In this document: positions 50,431 through 62,237 of the stretch, piece by piece
Layout: every line of letters begins with the position of its first letter
How positions within the stretch are numbered: position 1 is the stretch's first letter
DNA from: Tenodera sinensis
Lineage: Eukaryota > Arthropoda > Insecta > Mantodea > Mantidae
Direction of reading: 5' to 3'
Length of the DNA: 64,000 bases
NCBI GenBank assembly: GCA_030765045.1
Contig: CM060971.1
Coordinates: forward strand, 122,070,680-122,134,679
The notes under the pieces: model-generated
Told to the model about the DNA's origin: nothing
Seen by the model: the letters and a program-made list of their open reading frames with translations, nothing else
The model's database searches: none
Position numbers and translations under genes: made by a program

Positions 50431-53400
50431 CGGCTACCCCACCCCACTGGCAGTGTGTGTATCAAAGTAACTCAAGGTCAGGCTGTCCCACCCCACTGGC
50501 AGTGTGTGTATCAAAGTAACTCAAGGTCAGGCTGTCCCACCCCACTGGCAGTGTGTGTATCAAAGTAACTCAAGGTCAGGCTGTCCCACCCCACTGGCAG
50601 TGTGTGTATCAAAGTAACTCAAGGTCAGGCTGTCCCACACCACTGGCAGTGTGTGTATCAAAGTAACTCAAGGTCAGGCTCTCCCACAACACTGGCAGTG
50701 TGTGTATCAAAGTAACTCAAGGTCAGGCTGTCCCACCCCACTGGCAGTGTGTGTATCAAAGTAACTCAAGGTCAGGCTGTCCCACCCCACTGGCAGTGTG
50801 TGTATCAAAGTAACTCACGGCCAGGCTGTCCCACACCACTGGCAGTGTGTGTATCAAAGTAACTCAAGGTCAGGCTGTCCCACAACACTGGCAGTGTGTG
50901 TATCAAAGTAACTCAAGGTCAGGCTGTCCCACACCACTGGCAGTGTGTGTATCAAAGTAACTCAAGGTCAGGCTCTCCCACAACACTGGCAGTGTGTGTA
51001 TCAAAGTAACTCAAGGTCAGGCTGTCCCACCCCACTGGCAGTGTGTGTATCAAAGTAACTCAAGGTCAGGCTGTCCCACCCCACTGGCAGTGTGTGTATC
51101 AAAGTAACTCAAGGTCAGGCTGTCCCACCCCACTGGCAGTGTGTGTATCAAAGTAACTCAAGGTCAGGCTGTCCCACCCCACTGGCAGTGTGTGTATCAA
51201 AGTAACTCAAGGTCAGGCTGTCCCACCCCACTGGCAGTGTGTGGATCAAAGTAACTCAAGGTCAGGCTGTCCCACCCCACTGGCAGTGTGTGTATCAAAG
51301 TAACTCAAGGTCAGGCTGTCCCACACCACTGGCAGTGTATGTATCAAAGTAACTCAAGGTCAGGCTACCCCACCCCACTGGCAGTGTGTGTATCAAAGTA
51401 ACTCAAGGTCAGGCTGTCCCACCCCACTGGCAGTGTGTGGATCAAAGTAACTCAAGGTCAGGCTGTCCCACCCCACTGGCAGTGTGTGTATCAAAGTAAC
51501 TCAAGGTCAGGCTGTCCCACACCACTGGCAGTGTGTGTATCAAAGTAACTCAAGGTCACGCTGTCCCACCCCACTGGCAGTCTGTGTATCAAAGTAACTC
51601 AAGGTCAGGCTGTCCCACACCACTGGCAGTGTGTGTATCAAAGTAACTCAAGGTCAGGCTACCCCACAACACTGGCAGTGTGTATATCAAAGTAACTCAA
51701 GGTCAGGCTGTCCCACAACACTGGCAGTGTGTGTATCAAAGTAACTCAAGGTCAGGCTACCCCACAACACTGGCAGTGTGTATATCAAAGTAACTCAAGG
51801 TCAGACTGTCCCACAACACTGGCAGTGTGTGTATCAAAGTAACTCAAGGTCAGGCTACCCCACAACACTGGCAGTGTATGTATCAAAGTAACTCAAGGTC
51901 AGGCTGTCCCACAACACTGGCAGTGTGTGTATCAAAGTAACTCAAGGTCAGGCTACCCCACAACACTGGCAGTGTGTATCAAAGTAACTCAAGGTCAGGC
52001 TGTCCCACACCACTGGCAGTGTGTGTATCAAAGTAACTCAAGGTCAGGCTGTCCCACACCACTGGCAGTGTGTGTATCAAAGTAACTCAAGGTCAGGCTG
52101 TCCCACAACACTGGCAGTGTGTGTATCAAAGTAACTCAAGGTCAGGCTACCCCACCCCACTGGCAGTGTGTGTATCAAAGTAACTCAAGGTCAGGCTGTC
52201 CCACCCCACTGGCAGTGTGTGGATCAAAGTAACTCAAGGTCAGGCTGTCCCACCCCACTGGCAGTGTGTGTATCAAAGTAACTCAAGGTCAGGCTGTCCC
52301 ACACCACTGGCAGTGTGTGTATCAAAGTAACTCAAGGTCAGGCTACCCCACCCCACTGGCAGTGTGTGTATCAAAGTAACTCAAGGTCAGGCTGTCCCAC
52401 ACCACTGGCAGTGTGTGGATCAAAGTAACTCAAGGTCAGGCTACCCCACCCCACTGGCAGTGTGTGTATCAAAGTAACTCAAGGTCAGGCTACCCCACCC
52501 CACTGGCAGTGTGTGTATCAAAGTAACTCAAGGTCAGGCTGTCCCACACCACTGGCAGTGTGTGGATCAAAGTAACTCAAGGTCAGACTGTCCCACACCA
52601 CTGGCAGTGTGTGTATCAAAGTAACTCAAGGTCAGGCTACCCCACCCCACTGGCAGTGTGTGGATCAAAGTAACTCAAGGTCAGGCTACCCCACCCCACT
52701 GGCAGTGTGTGTATCAAAGTAACTCAAGGTCAGGCTGTCCCACACCACTGGCAGTGTGTGGATCAAAGTAACTCAAGGTCAGACTGTCCCACACCACTGG
52801 CAGTGTGTGTATCAAAGTAACTCAAGGTCAGGCTACCCCACCCCACTGGCAGTGTGTGGATCAAAGTAACTCAAGGTCAGGCTACCCCACCCCACTGGCA
52901 GTGTGTGTATCAAAGTAACTCAAGGTCAGGCTGTCCCACACCACTGGCAGTGTGTGGATCAAAGTAACTCAAGGTCAGACTGTCCCACACCACTGGCAGT
53001 GTGTGTATCAAAGTAACTCAAGGTCAGACTGTCCCACAACACTGGCAGTGTGTGTATCAAAGTAACTCAAGGTCAGGCTGTCCCACAACACTGGCAGTGT
53101 GTGTATCAAAGTAACTCAAGGTCAGACTGTCCCACAACACTGGCAGTGTGTGTATCAAAGTAACTCAAGGTCAGGCTGTCCCACAACACTGGCAGTGTGT
53201 GTATCAAAGTAACTCAAGGTCAGGCTGTCCCACAACACTGGCAGTGTGTGTATCAAAGTAACTCAAGGTCAGGCTGTCCCACAACACTGGCAGTGTGTGT
53301 ATCAAAGTAACTCAAGGTCAGGCTGTCCCACACCACTGGCAGTGTGTGTATCAAAGTAACTCAAGGTCAGGCTGTCCCACAACACTGGCAGTGTGTGTAT

Positions 53401-56400
53401 CAAAGTAACTCAAGGTCAGGCTGTCCCACAACACTGGCAGTGTATATCAAAGTAACTCAAGGTCAGGCTGTCCCACCCCACTGGCAGTGTATGTATCAAA
53501 GTAACTCAAGGTCAGGCTGTCCCACAACACTGGCAGTGTGTATATCAAAGTACCTCAAGGTCACGCTGTCCTACAACACTGGCAGTGTGTATATCAAAGT
53601 AACTCAAGGTCAGACTGTCCCACACCACTAGCAGTGTGTGTATCAAAGTAACTCAAGGTGAGGCTGTCCCACAACACTGGCAGTGTGTATATCAAAGTAA
53701 CTCAAGGTCAGGCTGTCCCACAACACTGGCAGTGTGTGTATCAAAGTAACTCAAGGTCAGGCTGTCCCACAACACTGGCAGTGTATGTATCAAAGTAACT
53801 CAAGGTCAGACTGTCCCACAACACTGGCAGTGTATGTATCAAAGTAACTCAAGGTCAGGCTGTCCCACAACACTGGCAGTGTGTGTATCAAAGTAACTCA
53901 AGGTCAGGCTGTCCCACACCACTGGCAGTGTGTATCAAAGTAACTCAAGGTCAGGCTGTCCCACACCACTGGCAGTGTGTGTATCAAAGTAACTCAAGGT
54001 CAGGCTGTCCCACAACACTGGCAGTGTGTATATCAAAGTAACTCAAGGTCAGACTGTCCCACACCACTGGCAGTGTGTGTATCAAAGTAACTCAAGGTCA
54101 GGCTGTCCCGCAACACTGGCAGTGTGTATATCAAAGTAACTCAAGGTCAGGCTGTCCCACAACACTGGCAGTGTGTGTATCAAAGTAACTCAAGGTCAGG
54201 CTGTCCCACAACACTGGCAGTGTATGTATCAAAGTAACTCAAGGTCAGACTGTCCCACAACACTGGCAGTGTATGTATCAAAGTAACTCAAGGTCAGGCT
54301 GCCCCACAACACTGGCAGTGTGTGTATCAAAGTAACTCAAGGTCAGGCTGTCCCACAACACTGGCAGTGTATGTATCAAAGTAACTCAAGGTCAGGCTGT
54401 CCCACAACACTGGCAGTGTATGTATCAAAGTAACTCAAGGTCAGGCTGTCCCACAACACTGGCAGTGTGTGTATCAAAGTAACTCAAGGTCAGGCTGTCC
54501 CACAACACTGGCAGTGTGTATGTCAAAGTAACTCAAGGTCAGGCTGTCCCACAACACTGGCAGTGTGTATGTCAAAGTAACTCAAGGTCAGGCTGTCCCA
54601 CAACACTGGCAGTGTGTATGTCAAAGTAACTCAAGGTCAGGCTGTCCCACAACACTGGCAGTGTGTGTATCAAAGTAACTCAAGGTCAGGCTGTCCCACA
54701 ACACTGGCAGTGTGTGTATCAAAGTAACTGAAGGTCAGGCTGTCCCACAACACTGGCAGTGTGTATGTCAAAGTAACTCAAGGTCAGGCTGTCCCACAAC
54801 ACTGGCAGTGTGTATGTCAAAGTAACTCAAGGTCAGGCTGTCCCACAACACTGGCAGTGTGTATGTCAAAGTAACTCAAGGTCAGGCTGTCCCACAACAC
54901 TGGCAGAGTATGTATCAAAGTAACTCAAGGTCAGGCTGTCCCACAACACTGGCAGTGTGTGTATCAAAGTAACTCAAGGTCAGGCTGTCCCACAACACTG
55001 GCAGTGTGTGTATCAAAGTAACTCAAGGTCAGGCTGTCCCACAACACTGGCAGTGTATGTATCAAAGTAACTCAAGGTCAGGCTGTCCCACAACACTGGC
55101 AGTGTGTGTATCAAAGTAACTCAAGGTCAGGCTGTCCCACAACACTGGCAGTGTGTGTATCAAAGTAACTCAAGGTCAGGCTGTCCCACAACACTGGCAG
55201 TGTGTGTGTCAAAGTAACTCAAGGTCAGGCTGTCCCACAACACTGGCAGTGTGTGTATCAAAGTAACTCAAGGTCAGGCTGTCCCACAACACTGGCAGTG
55301 TGTGTATCAAAGTAACTCAAGGTCAGGCTGTCCCACAACACTGGCAGTGTATGTACCAAAGTAACTCAAGGTCAGGCTGTCCCACAACACTGGCAGTGTG
55401 TGTATCAAAGTAACTCAAGGTCAGGCTGTCCCACAACACTGGCAGTGTGTGTATCAAAGTAACTCAAGGTCAGGCTGTCCCACAACACTGGCAGTGTGTA
55501 TCAAAGTAACTCAAGGTCAGGCTGTCCCACACCACTGGCAGTGTGTGTATCAAAGTAACTCAAGGTCAGGCTGTCCCACAACACTGGCAGTGTGTGTATC
55601 AAAGTAACTCAAGGTCAGGCTGTCCCACACCACTGGCAGTGTGTATATCAAAGTAACTCAAGGTCAGGCTGTCCCACACCACTGGCAGTGTGTGTATCAA
55701 AAGTAACTCAAGGTCAGGCTGCCCCACAACACTGGCAGTGTGTGTATCAAAGTAACTCAAGGTCAGGCTGTCCCACAACACTGGCAGAGTATGTATCAAA
55801 GTAACTCAAGGTCAGGCTGTCCCACAACACTGGCAGTGTGTGTATCAAAGTAACTCAAGGTCAGGCTGTCCCACAACACTGGCAGTGTGTGTATCAAAGT
55901 AACTCAAGGTCAGGCTGTCCCACAACACTGGCAGTGTATGTATCAAAGTAACTCAAGGTCAGGCTGTCCCACAACACTGGCAGTGTGTGTATCAAAGTAA
56001 CTCAAGGTCAGGCTGTCCCACAACACTGGCAGTGTGTGTGTCAAAGTAACTCAAGGTCAGGCTGTCCCACAACACTGGCAGTGTGTGTATCAAAGTAACT
56101 CAAGGTCAGGCTGTCCCACAACACTGGCAGTGTGTGTATCAAAGTAACTCAAGGTCAGGCTGTCCCACAACACTGGCAGTGTATGTATCAAAGTAACTCA
56201 AGGTCAGGCTGTCCCACAACACTGGCAGTGTGTGTATCAAAGTAACTCAAGGTCAGGCTGTCCCACAACACTGGCAGTGTGTGTATCAAAGTAACTCAAG
56301 GTCAGGCTGTCCCACACCACTGGCAGTGTGTATCAAAGTAACTCAAGGTCAGGCTGTCCCACAACACTGGCAGTGTGTGTATCAAAGTAACTCAAGGTCA

Positions 56401-56741
56401 GGCTGTCCCACAACACTGGCAGTGTGTGTATCAAAGTAACTCAAGGTCAGGCTGTCCCACAACACTGGCAGCGTGTGTATCAAAGTAACTCAAGGTCAGG
56501 CTGTCCCACAACACTGGCAGTGTGTGTATCAAAGTAACTCAAGGTCAGGCTGTCCCACAACACTGGCAGTGTGTATATCAAAGATACTCAAGGTCAGGCT
56601 GCCCCACAACACTGGCAGTGTGTCTATCAAAGTAACTCAAGGTCAGGCTGCCCTACACCACTTTAAGTGTATCAAAGATACTCAAGGTCAGGCTGTCCCA
56701 CCCCACTGGCAGTGTATCAAAGGCACTCAAGGTCAGTTTGC
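50431..56741. repeat. Satellite family 4: 49-bp tandem repeat, about 128 units
   Basis: The unit is GTGTGTGTATCAAAGTAACT, CAAGGTCAGGCTGTCC, CAC(CCC/ACC/AAC)ACTGGCA. Starts such as 50461, 50510 and 50559 give 49 bp. Some units lack two bases (GTGTGTATC) or gain one, so no long frame survives. CACCCCAC and CACACCAC dominate to about 53000, CACAACAC after that. GTCAGACTG with CACACC recurs at 52586, 52782 and 52978, a 196-bp (four-unit) higher-order repeat. A run near 54904 recurs 881 bp later (55785). The right end erodes through shortened units (ACTTTAAGTGTATC, AAGGCACTC). Confidence 0.96.
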
Positions 56742-57044
56742 CTTATGCGATTGTGGTGAAAACATGACAACAATCAGAGCGGCAGAATGTAATGGGATTG
56801 TGTAGATAATTCAAGAAGTGTCTGACAGCTGGCATATTTGTAGAAGCTGGAGAAAGAACTGTTACAGTAGCCTTGCTATTTAAGGAGGCAAGGTAGCAGA
56901 AGCCAAATTGTTCAGCTTTTAATTTCAGTGTGTGTGTGAGTGTGAGCTGCATGTGTAAGAAATCCGTGCATCATGAAGGAAGATAGCGAAGCACTTTACG
57001 GGTGTTAACTGATTGTATGATCAAAGTCAGCTGTTTAAGACAGA
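56742..57044. other. Unannotated spacer between satellites 4 and 5
   Basis: No gene or repeat recognised; it begins with a small open tail of the satellite frame and becomes purine-rich toward the next repeat. Confidence 0.4.
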
Positions 57045-58045
57045 AACTGAAGAAAGAAAAGATTGTATCAAAATTATAAGAAAGCAAGACTGTGTTAAAA
57101 TCAATAAAAGAGCTGTAAATTTGTGTAATTAGTGTAAAAGAGACAAAGAAAGTGAAGAAAGACAGTGAAAGGACTGAGTCAAGGTTATGAGAAGTAAACA
57201 GTTGTGAGTTGTAATATCATGAAAGACTAGACTGTGTTAAGATCAGTAAAAGAGAACTGTGTAATTAGTGTATAAGAGACAGAGCAAGTGAAGAAAGACA
57301 GTGAAAGGAGTGAGTGAAGGTTACGACAAGTAAACGGCTGTGAGTTGTAATATGATGAAAGACTGTAGACTGTGTTAACATCAGTAAAAGAGAACAGTGT
57401 ATTTGTGTAATTAGTGTATGAGAGACAGAGAAAGTGAAGGAAGACAGTGAAAGGACTGAGTCAAGATTATGAGAAGTAAACAGTTGCGAGTTGTAATATC
57501 ATGAAAGACTGTAGACTGTGTTTACATCAGTAAAAGAGAACTGTGTATTTGTGTAATTAGTGTATGAGAAACAGAGAAAGTGAAGAAAGGACTGAGTCAA
57601 GATTATGAGAAGTAAACAGTTGTGAGTTGTATTGTCATGAAAGACTGTAGACTGTGTTAACATCAGTAAAAGAGAACTGTGTATTTGTGTAATTAGTGTC
57701 TAAGTCAAGGTTATGAGAAGTAAACAGTTGTGAGTTGTAATATCATGAAAGACTGTAGATTGTGTTAACATCAGTAAAAGAGAACTATGTATTTGTGTAA
57801 TTAGTGTATGAGAAACAGAGAAAGTGAAGAAAGACATTGAAAGGAGTGAGTCAAGGTTATGAGAAGTAAACAGTTGTGAGTTGTAATATCATGAAAGACT
57901 GTAGACTGTGTTTACATCAGTAAAAAGAGAACTGTGTATTTGTGTAATTAGTGTATGAGAAACAGAGAAAGTGAAGAAAGGACTGAGTCAAGATTATGAG
58001 AAGTAAACAGTTGTAAGTTGTAATATCATGAAAGACTGTTGGCAA
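57045..58045. repeat. Tandem repeat family 5: about seven variable units of 109-146 bp
   Basis: GTAAAAGAGAACTGTGTATT (or close variants) recurs near 57105, 57246, 57385, 57530, 57665, 57774 and 57920. Between these lie TTGTGTAATTAGTGTATGAG, ACAGAGAAAGTGAAG, GAGTCAAG.TTATGAGAAGT, AACAGTTGTGAGTTGTAAT and ATCATGAAAGACTGTAGA. Unit length differs because internal pieces are lost (the short 109-bp unit lacks the AGAAACAGAGAAAG part). The strand is strongly purine-rich. It lies between the 3' end of the CSIM-box gene and satellite 4, so it could be 5' flank of wolframin. Confidence 0.85.
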
Positions 58046-58614
58046 ATTGATGGCACTAACAATGAGATCCTGTGCATGTTATATTGCAATATTGCTCCAT
58101 AGTGAACACCTGGCTTATTAATATGACAATTACGTGGTGAAATGCTTAAGTGCTGATTGGTTGTGTATCATTATATGGTATGTAATGCAGTAATTCTTGA
58201 ATGACGTAGTACACAATTCTCACTGGTCCATAAAACTAATGTTTGTGTGTGGCGTGGGAGAAAAAGTCATTGATGACAGTAAACATTAATTTTATTTTGT
58301 ACAAAAAGAAGACATTTAATGTACTAAATTCTGATAAAAATGACTACAAAAACATCACTTAAAGATATATAACTAACAGTATAACCAAGCAATTCATACC
58401 TATACACATCTTCTAACTCAATGCATGATTTGTTACGCAACATAGAAAAATATGGCATTAAGGATCACATACAGGACAGTGAATATCAGAAGTGGGAACA
58501 CTATCTTAGCTTTACTATTTACCATAAAGGGGTAAATTTAAAACAAAATTACAAATATTGTATAATACTTTAATTTACCTGTGATGGTTTCATTTTGGTT
58601 GTCGATACTTGAAA

Positions 58615-58626
58615 TTTATTTTTATT
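58615..58626 (-). terminator. Candidate polyadenylation signals of the CSIM-box gene
   Basis: TTTATTTTTATT on the plus strand gives two overlapping AATAAA hexamers on the minus strand, about 260 bp past the stop codon. Another lies at 58291-58296. Which is used cannot be told from sequence. Confidence 0.4.
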
Positions 58627-58883
58627 AAAATTTGTACTGGGACTGATTTGGGAAATGTAAGAGCCATTCATTAATTATATCACGCAGTTCTATGCAGGCC
58701 ATGTGAAGTTTAAAAACTAATATTCCAGTCTATAACACATTTCTCCTTCCCAACGACTACATCTCAGCTATCAACATACCTTCTATAAAATGATCATTAA
58801 AAGTTGTGGTCGAGTAAAACATGTTCATCACTAACACGGTCAACTGCATGACATAATTAATGGCGAGTCATACTGCGCTCCAT

Positions 58884-60224
58884 TCACATGATGCTACACC
58901 ACTTTTTCTGGGGTACTTCTGATTGGCTGCTCTGACTTTCCACCACAATGCCCTCCTTCTCGTTCTTCTCCATAAACAATTCAAGACTCTCTTCTGTTTC
59001 TTCCTTTACGATTTCACTGACGTCTTCAGTTATATTATGACCTGCATCTTCTTGGGCCACAGACGACACTTTCACCAGATTCACTGGGGTGCTACTCTTA
59101 CCACTTTTGATTCTGCTTGCAAATGCATTCATTGGAGAAGATATCATGGAGAGGAATCCTGTGGAGTTCATCTGCTCCTCATTAATACTTCTGAATCTTT
59201 TGGGCTCGTGCTGCACTTCATCCATTAACTGAAGGTTTGATATTTTTCTTTTGCCAGACATATTCATATCTGTTGCTGAAGAAGACAGCTCTGATGAAGT
59301 GCCATATGCCTCAGTACCACTTTCTTCTGTTGAGGAGCCATTGTTTCCAGCATCATCCAAATCATTATCAACTGGCAAATCGTTTGTACTAGTCATAATA
59401 CTTTTACTGGGCTTGTGAACACTTGAGAATGACCTGCCTTTGAGTTCCTGCCCCACAGGATCTGGATTATTTGTCGCTGATGGGACCCTGCTAGTAAAAG
59501 AATGCTGACGATATGATAAATTTAGAGGTGGAAGAGGTCGCAACGACCTCCGACCTGTCATGCTGCAAAGTGCATCAGCAAATGACAGTGCATTTGTCTT
59601 GGAAGATCTACTGACTTCTGTGACAGACATGGACTCGTTCTCCAAGACAAGTACGCTGTCGTCTGGATCGCTCTTCTGTACAAAGATTACACTATCATCC
59701 TGAACATGTTTCTGCTCTTGGAGTCTTGTGCTCCTTCTTGGTGAAGCTCTGGATGCTGATGCAGGCCAGTCCGAGCTCGTAGAGGGCAGAGACTCATGCT
59801 TTTCCTCGGCAGCATCCACTGGTACTTCCACAACACTGCTATCGTTCATCTCTGTATTTGCTGCCAACATCTGAGGTTTCAGTCTCATAACTTTCACAGT
59901 CGGCTGTGTGTGATCGCTCATAGTATGATGTGATTCTGTCTCTTTCTTCACTTTTTTGGTTATTTTTTTATCTTTGGTATCAATCTCAATCTCGGTAATC
60001 TCTATCTCTACTTTCTCACTTTTCTTTACTTCTATACTTTCCACCTTTTTGTCCTTGGTGGATTTTGGACTGCATTTGCCTTTGGGTTTTGGTGGTGTCT
60101 CATTTTTCTTGGCTTTCTTATCCTTCGAAGTAGATTTTGCTTTTGGTGCCTCATCCAAGTTTTCTGAATCTTGTTCTGGAGCCTTCTCAGAACCATTCGT
60201 TTCAGCTGCAAGCCCATTTTCCAT
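58884..60224 (-). CDS. CSIM-box (prenylated) lysine/serine-rich probable nuclear protein, last exon
   Basis: This 1341-bp exon starts right after an acceptor (TTTGCTTTCAG) and encodes 446 residues to a TGA at 58884-58886. Its first codon is ATG, but an upstream exon (63465-63728) ends in phase 0 and can continue into it, so that ATG need not be the initiator. Residues 28-95 are very lysine-rich (KDKKAKK, KKITKKVKK). Two SUMO-interaction-like cores lie at 177-195 (DDSVIFVQ, DDSVLVLEN). A bipartite nuclear-localisation-like signal lies at 324-345 (KRK ... PKRFR), followed by an acidic stretch, and the chain ends KKWCSIM. C-S-I-M is a CaaX box expected to be farnesylated, the same box as in prelamin A. 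There is no lamin rod here, so it is not a lamin; a farnesylated nuclear-envelope protein of the Kugelkern type is one possibility, unconfirmed. Low-complexity composition limits identification. Confidence 0.85.
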   Translation of the reverse strand: MENGLAAETNGSEKAPEQDSENLDEAPKAKSTSKDKKAKKNETPPKPKGKCSPKSTKDKKVESIEVKKSEKVEIEITEIEIDTKDKKITKKVKKETESHHTMSDHTQPTVKVMRLKPQMLAANTEMNDSSVVEVPVDAAEEKHESLPSTSSDWPASASRASPRRSTRLQEQKHVQDDSVIFVQKSDPDDSVLVLENESMSVTEVSRSSKTNALSFADALCSMTGRRSLRPLPPLNLSYRQHSFTSRVPSATNNPDPVGQELKGRSFSSVHKPSKSIMTSTNDLPVDNDLDDAGNNGSSTEESGTEAYGTSSELSSSATDMNMSGKRKISNLQLMDEVQHEPKRFRSINEEQMNSTGFLSMISSPMNAFASRIKSGKSSTPVNLVKVSSVAQEDAGHNITEDVSEIVKEETEESLELFMEKNEKEGIVVESQSSQSEVPQKKWCSIM

Positions 60225-60669
60225 CTGAAAGCAAACAAAACACATACAGGATATAAGCTCGTAACACTCCAATGTAACCTTAAGTACTCTACTCAGCTTT
60301 TTCAAATCTCTACCAGATCTCATGTGATGTAAAGGAGGATGCAAGTAAAGTAATCTTGCAGTCTTTAAGAGTGAATTAGTCTTATTATGAATAATAAGAA
60401 AGACCAGTACCAAAAAGATGTTTAGTTTTTTAGAAAAAAAGAAAAGACCAACGGGTGTAGAACAGGTACACACCATAGATTTTTTGTGAAAACATCACAA
60501 TAAAATCATAAGTTTTTTGCATTGATATGTAATTTAATGATCAATCTCTTTAATGCAATAGCTATACAGAGAAGTATCTCTTCCAATGAGCTGTGCACTT
60601 GGACTGTCAGTGACCGCTGTACACCCAATGGGCTACCTATGTTATTGCTTTGTGCTATGGCTAGTAAAC

Positions 60670-60770
60670 AAGCTAAACAAATTCTAAAGTAAGAACAAAT
60701 TAGAAACTAAAAACTTCACTTATCTTATTAATATTGCAAGTTCTTTTTGCAAAAAGATAACAATAAGGTA

Positions 60771-60839
<69 letters not shown>

Positions 60840-60890
60840 GTGAAGTTTTTAGTTTCTAATTTGTTCTTACTTTAGAATCTTGTAGCTTAC
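60670..60890. repeat. AAT microsatellite inside a ~42-bp inverted repeat
   Basis: ATTCTAAAGTAAGAACAAAT...CTTCACTTA (60681-60722) is exactly reversed at 60837-60878 (TAAGTGAAG...CTTACTTTAGAAT), with further imperfect pairing outside (AGCTAAACAA against TTGTAGCT). Between the arms lie about 50 bp of unique DNA and about 20 AAT triplets (60776-60839). It may be a small non-autonomous element with the microsatellite grown at its centre. It lies in the intron of the CSIM-box gene. Confidence 0.8.
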
Positions 60891-60999
60891 TGTTAATAGC
60901 TTCATTTTCCTTAATTAAGCTAAACAAAGTTTAATAATTGACAACTCCTTGGAACTTGTAAAATAGCCACAGAACTACACTATTCCCGAAGGCCACATA

Positions 61000-61252
61000 A
61001 TGGTTTCTTTTGACGTTGAAGCATCCTGGTGGAGAAAATACCTACACTCATTAGGAAATTGTTGACTCTAATTAAAATAGATCCCACGGAAATAAACATC
61101 ATTAACCTTAAAGAAATTTGCACAAAGAGTAATTACTTCACATTTAACAATAAATTCTACAGACAATCAAAAGGATTAACAATGGGGAGCCCACCGTCAC
61201 CGTTTTTCGCAGACTTGTACATGAGCTTTTTCAAAACTTGCAGGATCACATA
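61000..61252 (+). pseudogene. Penelope-like reverse transcriptase fragment
   Basis: MVSFDVE (first catalytic aspartate motif) is followed, after a frameshift, by an open frame with INLKEICTKSNYFTFNNKFY, then RQSKGLTMGSPPSPFFADLY. YF.FN..FY.Q..G..MGSP.SP..ADLYM is highly characteristic of Penelope-like reverse transcriptases. The sequence is broken at 61253 by a reversed SINE. The catalytic YxDD is missing. The GIY-YIG fragment at 62238-62567 could be the 3' part of the same insertion. Confidence 0.8.
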
Positions 61253-61412
61253 AGCGTCACCAGTGTGCCGGAATTTTGTCCCGCAGGAGTTCTTTTACAT
61301 GTCAGTAAATCTACTGACATGGAGCCGTCTGTTTTAAGTACTATTAAAAATCACCAATCTGGGCCAGATTTGAACCCGCGACCTTGGAATCAGTAGGCTA
61401 CAAGTGATGTAG
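61253..61412 (-). mobile_element. tRNA-derived SINE, reverse copy, 5'-truncated
   Basis: GGAATTTTGTCCCGCAGGAG, TTTTACATGTCAGTAAAT, TTGAACCCGCGACCTTGG are the reverse complement of parts of the SINE at 49545-49775 with changes. The A-box end is missing. It interrupts the Penelope-like reverse-transcriptase fragment. Confidence 0.75.
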
Positions 61413-61754
61413 TGTGATTCACTTTACTATCTGGAAATGGCTTAGGCATGTGCCCTGGTACAACGCCATTAGTCACGCAGGGCCCAGTATGCCCTCATAT
61501 TTTTGTGTTTATATGCTTGCATTTATTGCTTTAATTGTATTTTTTGTTTGTTCCCATGTTTACCTTCATTTAACTTAAATATACATGGTTTTATTATCTT
61601 ATGTTACTAGATAGATAAAAGATAAATAAAACATAGTATGAGAACACTCTACATTACAGTTTGTACTGCACTACACGGAAATATAAGAGTTGCAATGTTC
61701 AGGTACACAACTTGTAATTTGAAATGCACTGTCAATAATAATGATAACAATAAC

Positions 61755-61756
<2 letters not shown>

Positions 61757-61828
<72 letters not shown>
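61757..61828. repeat. AAT microsatellite
   Basis: About 24 uninterrupted AAT triplets, preceded by imperfect AATAATGATAACAATAACGG. Confidence 0.95.
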
Positions 61829-61908
61829 ATAAATAAGTTTACAAATATAAATAAATATCTTCCTTTCATAGAAGTTTGAAAACAGTGTTATTATAATCAA
61901 TTTAATTT

Positions 61909-62237
61909 AAAAGGTAAGTCAATTAATAACACTAAACAACACTTACATTTATAATTTTCCAGAACGTGTTTCGGAGAATAACTTTCCTCCATTATCAACC
62001 GGGCAATGACTGGGTTTCCATGGTGTTTCATGGTGCAGATGGTGATGCTTCTTCTGAAGTTTCTTCTGATAACTGTTCAAGGAACTTGCTGAAAATATCT
62101 TTCTGGGGAATGTCGAAATTAAATACTCGGTTTCTACTTTTTAAAATGAAGATTGGTTCCCATGTGGACAGCTCCTGTTTTCCAATTATCTGTTTGAGGA
62201 GTTTCGGTTCTGGCTTTATGTCGTGATTTTCTGTCCA
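61909..62237 (-). mobile_element. Penelope-like element 3' end, inverted arm
   Basis: This segment is the reverse complement of 62363-62679 with about ten per cent changes (for example GGGTTTCCATGGTGTTTCAT, CTGTCCACATGGGAAC-type segments, AGTCAATTAATAACACTA). The pair flanks the endonuclease frame's first part head to head, an inverted terminal layout reported for Penelope-like elements. Confidence 0.8.

Noticed and set aside
1..56741. CRISPR arrays
   Set aside because: The repeats are head to tail without variable spacers, and the DNA is eukaryotic.
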